Part shown: positions 1-6,882 of the stretch, piece by piece
Numbering within the stretch: position 1 is the stretch's first letter
How the letters are laid out: each line of letters starts with the position of its first letter
Source: Bacteroidia bacterium
GTDB lineage: Bacteria; Bacteroidota; Bacteroidia; B-17B0; Aurantibacillaceae
Assembly (NCBI GenBank): GCA_020846025.1
Contig: JADLER010000203.1
Location: 1 to 32,149, forward strand
Length of the DNA stretch: 32,149 nt
Direction of reading: 5' to 3'
The notes under the pieces: model-generated
Told to the model about the DNA's origin: nothing
Seen by the model: the letters and a program-made list of their open reading frames with translations, nothing else
The model's database searches: none
Made by a program: the position numbers and the translations under genes

Positions 1-1474
1 TCGCCTCGCTTAAAAAACCTATGTTTAATAAACTCATAAAGGCTCCAGGCACTCCATGTCCTGTGCTATCGCACACAGCCAAATAAAATTTATTATTATT
101 CTCTGTTGCCCAATAAAAATCACCACTCACAATGTCTTTAGGTTTAAATAAAATAAAGTTACCATGTACAAACTCGTTGATAACCTCTTGATTTACTAAT
201 AAGGCGTATTGTATCCGTTTAGCATACATGATACTATCCATTATTTCCTTATTTTTCAACTCTATTATACTTTTTTGACTTTCGGTTCTATTATTTGCTT
301 CCAATAAGTTTAGGTTAATCTTATTTTTAAGTAGCGTTTGCCTAACCGAAAACACTAAAAGAATAATAAACAACATTAAAGCTATGCTAAAAATATAAAT
401 AAGATTATTTCGTTGGTTAATCTTTAGTTCCGACTTCTCTAATTCAATATTTTTTATTTTTAGTTGCTGCTCTTTCTGATTAGATTCGTACTTGGATTCT
501 GCGTTTGCTATCGCCTCATTACGTTCTTTATTTATTACAGAGTCTTTATAATCACTATACAGTTTGTAATTCTCTAAAGCTTTCGGAGTGTTTTTTTGTG
601 CTTCGTAAACCTTGCTTAACATAAGAGCATTTTCTTGTATATCATCCCAAGCCGCTCTATTTAAAGAAATCGCTAAACTTTTCTCAAAGTTAATAGCAGC
701 CTCTCCTAACAAGTGAGCGTGGTAATAGAACTCTCCATATTTCTGATGAATCATTCCTAAAGCATAATCATCATCTTTATCTTTAAAATATTGATAGGCT
801 AATTCAACATATTTCTTTCCTTCGTTATATCTCTTATTTCTTAAATATGATTCGCCAATAAAAAGTTTTACATAATGTAGGTTATTTTTATTATCGAGTT
901 CGATAAATAACTTCTCAGCTTCAAAGAAATAGGGTAAGCCTTTTTCAAGTTCATTTAACTTAACCCATGAATTACCAATACCAACAGCTGCTACAGCCTT
1001 GTCCGATAAATCAATGGGTTGACTCGACGCAACCTCATAGGATTTTATATAATAAAAGTTAGCTTTTTTATAATCTTTTAATCCTAAATAAGCATTTGCT
1101 AATATATTATACGTTTGAGCTAGCTTCCGTTTGGGTTTAAGTTTTGCATATATATCAGCCGCACTTATTAGATTTTTAATTCCTAAATCATACGCCCCCT
1201 TTGTAATCTGAGCACTTGCCAGTCTAATATAAGATTCTCCAATTCCCTTCTTATAACCTGTTCTTTGAGAGACGCTTAATGCGCTATCCGCATACTTGAT
1301 GGCTTCACTTGGGTTGTTTACTACTGTCTTACTGACAATTTCTAGAATTATCTTTACCTTATCTGTATCATGAATGGATGAGCTTAAAATATTTTGTAAT
1401 GAATCTAAGACTCTATCTTGAGCTTGAATACTAAAACAAATAAAAATTAAATGTATAATTATATAACGTACCAT
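1..1474 (-). CDS. TPR-containing SpoIIE/PP2C-family phosphatase, C-terminus cut by window edge
   Basis: The minus frame opens at ATG 1472-1474 and runs without a stop to base 1, giving 491 residues with the C-terminus outside the window. Residues 1-19 look like a signal peptide (MVRYIIIHLIFICFSIQAQ). About residues 35-330 are helical repeats of TPR type, for example AYLGLKDYKKANFYYIKSYE. A charged coiled coil leads into one membrane helix near 353-375 (NLIYIFSIALMLFIILLVF). A second coil carries SIMYAKRIQYALL, the usual linker before Bacteroidota SpoIIE domains. The phosphatase domain then begins: KDIVSGDFYW (Asp about 452) and DSTGHGVPGAFMSLL (Asp about 469), which are metal-binding motifs of PP2C/SpoIIE enzymes. 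The family dephosphorylates Ser/Thr on regulators such as anti-anti-sigma factors. The partner here is unknown. It lies 45 bases downstream of paaZ on the same strand, but a functional link is not evident. Confidence 0.85.
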   Translation of the reverse strand, partial: MVRYIIIHLIFICFSIQAQDRVLDSLQNILSSSIHDTDKVKIILEIVSKTVVNNPSEAIKYADSALSVSQRTGYKKGIGESYIRLASAQITKGAYDLGIKNLISAADIYAKLKPKRKLAQTYNILANAYLGLKDYKKANFYYIKSYEVASSQPIDLSDKAVAAVGIGNSWVKLNELEKGLPYFFEAEKLFIELDNKNNLHYVKLFIGESYLRNKRYNEGKKYVELAYQYFKDKDDDYALGMIHQKYGEFYYHAHLLGEAAINFEKSLAISLNRAAWDDIQENALMLSKVYEAQKNTPKALENYKLYSDYKDSVINKERNEAIANAESKYESNQKEQQLKIKNIELEKSELKINQRNNLIYIFSIALMLFIILLVFSVRQTLLKNKINLNLLEANNRTESQKSIIELKNKEIMDSIMYAKRIQYALLVNQEVINEFVHGNFILFKPKDIVSGDFYWATENNNKFYLAVCDSTGHGVPGAFMSLLNIGFLSEA

Positions 1475-1519
1475 AAAGAGAGTATTTAACTGAGAGAGCT
1501 TTGTTTTAAGTAACTATTT

Positions 1520-3619
1520 CTATTGCTCTTTCAGTTTCACCATCGTTAAAATAGTTGCGATACCTACTGTTTGCCCTGCTTGATCTACGGCATCGTATTT
1601 TTCTAACACATCAATAGAGCTGGCATCGTAAATATCTACTACCCATTTCACAATACCTACTTTTACATCTTCGCCATTAGCTGCTTTTAGTGGTTTATCG
1701 TTTTCAATTTTTTCTTTACAAGTAAATTTTACACCTATGGTCATGCCTGGATAAATAGGGCGTGTAAAACGGCACTCATCAATACCATAATTTAATAAAA
1801 CAGGGCCTTTAGGCGGATCAACAAATAAGCCTGCTGCTTTTGATAGTATAAAATATCCATGCGCCACGGTTCTTTTAAAGATGGTCCCTTCAAGTGCATC
1901 GGGTTGTAAATGGGCATAAAACTTATCACCCGATAAATTAGCAAAGTTCAAAATATCTTCTTCGCTTACCGTATGTGTTGGGGTTATTGTGGTCTCACCT
2001 ACTTCTAAGTCTTCGAAAAATTGACGAAACGGATGAACATCCTTATTTATTTGTTTAGCGCCAACTTGATAAGAATTTAAAATAGCTGTAATCATACTTG
2101 GGGAGCCTTGAATGGCGGTACGTTGTAAATAATGGAACACGCCTCGTTTCCCCCCCATTTCTTCTCCACCTCCAGCTCTTCCAGGCCCTCCATGAATTAA
2201 CATTGGCATAGGAGAACCATGACCTGTGCTTTCTTTAGCGCACTCATTATTTAATACTAAAATACGGCCGTGCATACAAGCAGCACCAATGGTGAACATA
2301 CGAGCTATTTTTTCATCGGCTGTAACAATTGAACTTACCAAGGATCCTTTTCCTAATTTGCTTAATGCAATAGCCTCATCAATAGTTTTGTATGGCATAA
2401 TCGTGCTAACAGGACCAAATGCTTCAATATTATGGCAATCTGTATTTTTAAAAGGATTATCGTTATAAAAAATAATAGGAGGCATAAATGCACCTTTGTG
2501 TTTATCAGCACCTTTAACCTCAAAATTTTCAAAACTACCAATAATAATTTTTTGCGTCTTAGATAAAATCTCTACTTTTTCTTTCACTTCCTTTAATTGA
2601 GAATGGCCCGCTAATGAGCCCATTCTTACGCCTTCTACATTTGGGTCACCAATAATATTACTTGCTAAGCGTTTACCTAATGCAATTTGAACATCCTCTA
2701 CTAAATTTTCAGGAACAATTACACGGCGTACCGCAGTACATTTTTGTCCAGCTTTGGTTGTAATTTCTCGTGTAATTTCTTTTATAAAAATATCAAACTC
2801 TGGCATACTAGGTGTAACATCAGTACCTAATACACAACAGTTTAATGAATCTGCCTCCATATTAAAATGTACCGACTCCTCCATTAATCTAGCATTAGAT
2901 TTGAGCATCTTACCCGTAGAGGCAGAGCCTGTAAATGTTACTACATCTTGATTAATAACATGGTCTAATATCCCATTGGCACTACCGCATATTAATTGTA
3001 AAGCGCCCTCTGGTACTATTTTACTAGCAATAATTTCCTTTACAACTGCCTCGGTTAAATAAGATGTTAATGTAGCTGGTTTTACAATAGCCGGAACACC
3101 CGCTAACCAATTTACAGCAACCTTCTCAAGCATGCCCCAAACAGGAAAATTAAAAGCATTAATGTGAATTGCCACACCCTCTTTGGGTACACAAATGTGA
3201 TGACCTATAAATGTGTTGTTTTTAGACAATCGAGCTACATCTCCATCATAACAAAAAGTTTCATTAGGAAACTGGCGGCGCAACGACGCATAGGTAAATA
3301 AATTACCAAAACCACCTTCAATATCCACCCAGCTATCTGCACGAGTTGCACCGGTTGCCCAAGAAATTTTATAAAACGTTTCTTTTTTAGTTTGTAAATG
3401 CATGGCCAAGGCTTTTAGCATTTGTCCTCTCTCATGAAAAGTCATCTTGCGAAGCTTTGGCCCACCTACTGTTCGAGCATAATCACACATTTTAGCAAAA
3501 TCTAAGCCTTTGCTACTTGCCGTAGCAACAACATCGCCTGTTATGGCATTATAAAGTTCTTGTCCGTTTTCTGCGCCTGCTACCCATTGGCCACAAGCAT
3601 AATTATGTAGTTTATTCAT
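1520..3619 (-). CDS. paaZ: Bifunctional oxepin-CoA hydrolase / 3-oxo-5,6-dehydrosuberyl-CoA semialdehyde dehydrogenase
   Basis: PaaZ opens the oxepin-CoA ring and oxidises the resulting aldehyde in aerobic phenylacetate degradation. At 699 residues it is close to the E. coli enzyme (about 680). Residues 1-515 are an aldehyde dehydrogenase: NAFNFPVWGM (155-163), the NAD-site FTGSASTGK (229-237), Glu255 in NMEAD and the catalytic Cys294 in AGQKCTA. Residues 530-699 are a MaoC-type hydratase, with Asp565 and His570 in SGDKFYAH matching the family's active-site pair. Both active sites look intact. The gene stands alone: no paaABCDE, paaF, paaG or paaJ is in the window, so any other pathway genes must lie elsewhere, or the enzyme serves another aldehyde/CoA route. 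An AGGAG stretch lies about 15 bases before the ATG. Downstream is the SpoIIE phosphatase gene. Confidence 0.93.
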   Translation of the reverse strand: MNKLHNYACGQWVAGAENGQELYNAITGDVVATASSKGLDFAKMCDYARTVGGPKLRKMTFHERGQMLKALAMHLQTKKETFYKISWATGATRADSWVDIEGGFGNLFTYASLRRQFPNETFCYDGDVARLSKNNTFIGHHICVPKEGVAIHINAFNFPVWGMLEKVAVNWLAGVPAIVKPATLTSYLTEAVVKEIIASKIVPEGALQLICGSANGILDHVINQDVVTFTGSASTGKMLKSNARLMEESVHFNMEADSLNCCVLGTDVTPSMPEFDIFIKEITREITTKAGQKCTAVRRVIVPENLVEDVQIALGKRLASNIIGDPNVEGVRMGSLAGHSQLKEVKEKVEILSKTQKIIIGSFENFEVKGADKHKGAFMPPIIFYNDNPFKNTDCHNIEAFGPVSTIMPYKTIDEAIALSKLGKGSLVSSIVTADEKIARMFTIGAACMHGRILVLNNECAKESTGHGSPMPMLIHGGPGRAGGGEEMGGKRGVFHYLQRTAIQGSPSMITAILNSYQVGAKQINKDVHPFRQFFEDLEVGETTITPTHTVSEEDILNFANLSGDKFYAHLQPDALEGTIFKRTVAHGYFILSKAAGLFVDPPKGPVLLNYGIDECRFTRPIYPGMTIGVKFTCKEKIENDKPLKAANGEDVKVGIVKWVVDIYDASSIDVLEKYDAVDQAGQTVGIATILTMVKLKEQ

Positions 3620-3688
3620 GTTAAAAATATTGAACTCCTAATATAATAGAATAATCACACAATTAAAACAATCTTAGACTAATTCATG

Positions 3689-3713
3689 TTTTTAACTCAA
3701 AATGAGTAAAAAA
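3689..3713. repeat. AT-rich palindrome (11-bp arms, 3-base loop)
   Basis: The arm at 3689-3699 (TTTTTAACTCA) pairs with 3703-3713 (TGAGTAAAAAA) around an AAA loop, with one mismatch. It lies between the end of the 3761-4576 gene and the start of paaZ. The T-tract precedes and the A-tract follows the core on both strands. That is the reverse of an intrinsic terminator, so an operator or a simple AT palindrome is more likely. Confidence 0.45.
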
Positions 3714-3760
3714 TTAGATCGCAAAAGAAGATGAATTAATTAGTTGAGTTACTTTAGAGA

Positions 3761-4576
3761 TTATTTTTCTACATCAGCTACCACGCTAATACTTACACCT
3801 GCCACCGATATCGACTCCCAATTACCTTGACTTGTCATTCTAAAATAAGTTTTATGCCCCAAAGCCGAACAGAACATTAACCCACCAGTTCCCAAATATT
3901 TTACATGCTCTATGGCTACTAAAAAATTACCTTCAATTACAATGTTTTTGGATTTTAAATCAATACTGATAGTTTCTTTTACTTGATCTTTAGCAATTTT
4001 AATATAAATAGGTTCCTTTAATATATTTTCAAATGTATTATTAGATGCGGGTTTGTAAATATTTAAACGATAAAACAAGGTGTCGTAAGTACAAGTAGCA
4101 ATATTTATATTTACAGTTTTAAGATAAGCTAGCTTTTTGTTTTTCATCATCACGCCCATTTCGTAACCAAGTTTATTTTCTTTAAACCCTGCTTCTACAC
4201 TGCGTTTGGTGGTTTTAATACCCAAAATCTTCTCTACTATTTTTTTAGGTTTAATGACAACTTCATTTAAATTATAATTTGCTTCTTGCATTTCAATGGT
4301 AAGATTTGATGTGGCTAAGTCGCTAATTTTATAACTTACAGGCTTGTAACCTATACAAGAAAACAACAATACATCTTTCAGGTGACTGGTGTCAATTCTT
4401 AGATTAAAATTCCCGTTGGCATCACACACTGTGCCTATGCTTTTTCCGGGTATACCTATGTTTACATATTCTATAGGTTTAGCGGTTGTTTTATCTAGCA
4501 CCTTTCCTGATAAGTGTTGCGCTATAGCGTGAATAGAAAACATACAGAAAACAAGAAAGAAGATAAAATATTTCAT
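3761..4576 (-). CDS. Exported protein with carboxypeptidase-regulatory-like domain
   Basis: The product has 271 residues. Residues 1-19 form a signal peptide ending AIAQ. Residues 20-105 match the beta-sandwich carboxypeptidase D regulatory-like domain common in Bacteroidota: HLSGKVLDKTTAKPIEYVNI, then GTVCDANGNFNL and LLFSCIGYKPVSYKI. This is the same fold that starts SusC/TonB receptors, but no plug or barrel follows. The remaining 165 residues (from about KPKKIVEKILGI) are not recognised. They look beta-rich and may be a cell-envelope domain. A specific function cannot be given. A TAnnTTTG-like element (TAGTTTTG on the minus strand, 4591-4598) lies just upstream. No matching TTG was found at the right distance. 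Confidence 0.75.
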   Translation of the reverse strand: MKYFIFFLVFCMFSIHAIAQHLSGKVLDKTTAKPIEYVNIGIPGKSIGTVCDANGNFNLRIDTSHLKDVLLFSCIGYKPVSYKISDLATSNLTIEMQEANYNLNEVVIKPKKIVEKILGIKTTKRSVEAGFKENKLGYEMGVMMKNKKLAYLKTVNINIATCTYDTLFYRLNIYKPASNNTFENILKEPIYIKIAKDQVKETISIDLKSKNIVIEGNFLVAIEHVKYLGTGGLMFCSALGHKTYFRMTSQGNWESISVAGVSISVVADVEK

Positions 4577-4590
4577 AATAAAATTTGTTT

Positions 4591-4598
4591 CAAAACTA
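4591..4598 (-). promoter_or_regulatory. Possible -7 element upstream of the exported regulatory-domain protein
   Basis: TAGTTTTG on the minus strand fits the Bacteroidota -7 consensus TAnnTTTG and lies 14 bases before the ATG. No TTG is seen 17-23 bases further upstream, so only half of the promoter is supported. Confidence 0.3.
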
Positions 4599-4844
4599 TG
4601 TATCTAATTTATGAATAATTTAGTGTAGAAGCAATTTTTCCACTTTCATAACTAAAGTGATTTATAAATCTTACCAACATGAAGTTTCTTTTGTGTAGCT
4701 AACATTACACCTTTTTTGAATCAATTTTTTGTATAGTTTTAGTGAGTCGTCTTGGATAAATCCTTCTGAGTCATATAAACTGTAAAATAGCCAGTTATAG
4801 AAAATTCATTTTATAGTACGCTTTAGTCTGAAACGGAACATAAT

Positions 4845-5687
4845 TTAATCAAATGTAAGCTCAGTTTGTGTTTCAATTTTAGGGTAAAAAACTCCAATTA
4901 TAACAAATGGATTTTTTCCTCTTCTCATGTGCCACTCTCGGGTTGTGCCAAGAAATAAATACAAGTCTTTTTCATTTAAAAATTCCTTTTCGTATTTCTC
5001 TCTCACTTTTTTTAAAGCAATTGCTTCATCGCCTTCGGCTGCCTTTAAACAATTCCAAAATAAAGCTCCAATTTCCCAATCTTCAATCATTAGACGGCTA
5101 ACTGTTCCTGCTTCGTCTTTAAATTTATAATAAAACTTATATGGGAGTTTTGGGATTAATTCTCTTTGTTCCTTTTTATCTTCGTCTCCAAAGGTCATTT
5201 GGAGTTGATTAATTTGTTCTCGCCATTCTCTTTTCCATTCCCTTTCATCTTCTTCAATTTCGAAACCTAAAAACTCGGTTGGCTTAAAAGTAGCTAATGA
5301 TATATTTGTTGGTGATTGAGAATCAGCAATTAATTTAGTAAGATTTGTATAAACGTTTGCTGTACAATATTTTTTCCTCTCTGCCCAATTTCTTTCTGTT
5401 CCAATTTTTCCAGATACAACCATGTCCTGAAAACCATAACTAGAGGGAGAGTAACTTTCTGGACGAAAATCATCTGTTCGTTTTTTTAGTTCTAATTCTA
5501 TCCAATTATATTTAAAGGATTCTACTTTTCCATCTTTACGTAAACCTTTTAAAAATTGTAATGGCACAGGATAAATTCTAATCCATTGACCATTTTCTAA
5601 AACTCCAGCAGTACAAACTAACTCATCATAACTACGGGACGGTAAAGGATATGTCGTTACAGTAATTAAAACTTTCTACTTTACCAT
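4845..5687 (-). CDS. Uncharacterised DUF488-neighbour protein, with in-frame TAG at codon 4 (possibly disrupted)
   Basis: The frame from ATG 5685-5687 to the stop at 4845 would give 280 residues. Codons 1-4 read ATG GTA AAG TAG, with the TAG at 5676-5678. After the TAG the frame continues with protein-like sequence: KVLITVTTYPLPSRSYDELV, then CTAGVLENGQWIRIYPVPLQ. This looks like the true N-terminus of the family. The first usable start after the TAG is GTG 5565-5567, giving 240 residues and losing that segment. The rest is mixed alpha/beta with no motif I can name (WHMRRGKNPFVIIGVFYP near the C-terminus). The ATG is 2 bases after the DUF488 stop codon, so the two genes are probably translationally coupled. 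It could be a recent pseudogene, a gene using an unusual start, or a base error. TAG ends other genes here (15729-15731 minus, 31813-31815 plus), so general recoding is unlikely. Confidence 0.6.
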
Positions 5688-5689
5688 TC

Positions 5690-6574
5690 TTAAATATGTT
5701 TTACTTCGTAATTAAATCCTGGCAAATGTTCGATTGATTCGGCTAGATGTTTACGGTGACATTGACAAATATTTGCTTCAAAACAAGTTAATGCAATGCG
5801 CTTGTGTTCCTTTAGTAAATCTAAAATAATGTTTTGAGTAGGAATTGTTTTAGTTAAATTGTTTTTACGGTAAACCGCAAATAATTTATCATAATCACTT
5901 TGCGTATTTAACTCTTGGCGTTGTTCGGATTGTATTCCAACATCAGGGAAGTGCATATATTGTATGCCTAAACTTTCGCAGTATTTTTTAAGTAAACTTT
6001 TACTAAATCCAAACTTCATGCTTAATGGATTATTGCGAACGTCTATTAAAATTTTAACATCGTTTTTAAGAAGACGGTTTAAATATTCTTCTAACGAAAT
6101 GCCCTCATATCCAATCGTAAATAAAATAGTTTTATTACTGCTTGGGATATTTGTAATGACTTTATTTAATTCTTCTTGGTTTAAAATCTTGCCAGCAATT
6201 TCACTTTTAGTAGCCCAATATGGAAAATTAACATAAGTGTGCTTTGTAAGCGTTTTAGTGTCCATTTTACCATACAGCAACTTAATTTGTTGCGCCAATT
6301 TTCTATCAGCCTCTTTTAAGGTTTTTAAATAATCAGTATTATCTATTTTGGAAAAGGTTTTATTGTCTTCTGCTAACATTCCTTTAGATGTCATTGCCGT
6401 TAAATCGGCATTTGCAGAGTATGAGTAGCAACCAAACTTATAAGGAACAAAGTCATATTCTGCCTTTTGTTGTTGTTTAGTAAACAAAAACAACAACTTT
6501 TGAAGCCTAATTTTTTCTAATTGACCATCAAATAATTGTAATAAGGATAATATAACTTTTCGTCTGTAAAACAT
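5690..6574 (-). CDS. DUF488 family protein with Panacea/SocA-like N-terminal domain
   Basis: The product has 294 residues. Residues 1-130 resemble a Panacea/SocA-like (DUF4065-type) domain: IRLQKLLFLFTKQQ (22-35) and YDFVPYKFGCYSYSANADL (40-58). Residues 150-290 are DUF488: FTIGYEGISLEEYL (152-165), ILIDVRNNPLSMKFGFSKS (175-193), and ALTCFEANICQCHRKHLAE (261-279) with Cys264, Cys270, Cys272 and His273. DUF488 has a conserved cysteine/histidine pattern, but its biochemical role is not settled. Panacea domains are known as antitoxins or regulators. The stop lies 2 bases before the ATG of the next gene. Upstream are an 81-residue unknown and an MmeI-like enzyme. The block may act in defence, but that is inference from context. 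Confidence 0.8.
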   Translation of the reverse strand: MFYRRKVILSLLQLFDGQLEKIRLQKLLFLFTKQQQKAEYDFVPYKFGCYSYSANADLTAMTSKGMLAEDNKTFSKIDNTDYLKTLKEADRKLAQQIKLLYGKMDTKTLTKHTYVNFPYWATKSEIAGKILNQEELNKVITNIPSSNKTILFTIGYEGISLEEYLNRLLKNDVKILIDVRNNPLSMKFGFSKSLLKKYCESLGIQYMHFPDVGIQSEQRQELNTQSDYDKLFAVYRKNNLTKTIPTQNIILDLLKEHKRIALTCFEANICQCHRKHLAESIEHLPGFNYEVKHI

Positions 6575-6632
6575 AGGGTAAAGTTAGTAATAGTTTAGAT
6601 GAAGGAGAATTCTTTTTTGAAGTAATTTTCAT

Positions 6633-6878
6633 TTATTCTATTATCTTAATCTTGGGTGCTTTAGATTTTCTAGTAATAAACCATTCATAGTTGCAAGAAT
6701 GGTATTTTCTTTTATCGTCACCAGCAACAAACGCTAATCGAAATTGCCCATCTTTATCAAAACAATTTTCCTTTTTGAATTCACGAATATGAATTGATCC
6801 ATTACCAAATTTAATATCTTCTTTTGTTGGATTTCTCCAATAAAAGTATGTCTCGTTAGTATTATTGTGCTTCTTCAT
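6633..6878 (-). CDS. Small hypothetical protein in the restriction-modification block
   Basis: The product has 81 residues, is charged and probably cytoplasmic, with no signal peptide or membrane segment. It begins MKKHNNTNETYFYWRNPTKE and contains AFVAGDDKRKYHSCNYEWF in the middle, ending in a basic tail (KSKAPKIKIIE). I recognise no family. The ATG lies 4 bases after the stop of the MmeI-like gene, and 58 bases separate its stop from the DUF488 start. It is therefore probably in the same transcript and coupled to the restriction enzyme. A small accessory or specificity-modulating role is possible but unsupported. Confidence 0.6.
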   Translation of the reverse strand: MKKHNNTNETYFYWRNPTKEDIKFGNGSIHIREFKKENCFDKDGQFRLAFVAGDDKRKYHSCNYEWFITRKSKAPKIKIIE

Positions 6879-6882
6879 CTGC

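Noticed and set aside
2226-2951. Plus-strand short frames opposite paaZ
   Set aside because: They lie fully inside an intact minus-strand gene with complete motifs and show no domain or start context.
3689-3713. Palindrome as an intrinsic terminator
   Set aside because: The T-tract comes before and the A-tract after the stem on both strands, the opposite of a terminator.
4845-5687. Recoding of TAG as an amino acid in this organism
   Set aside because: ccmF and bshC both end with TAG at the expected protein length, so TAG works as a stop here.
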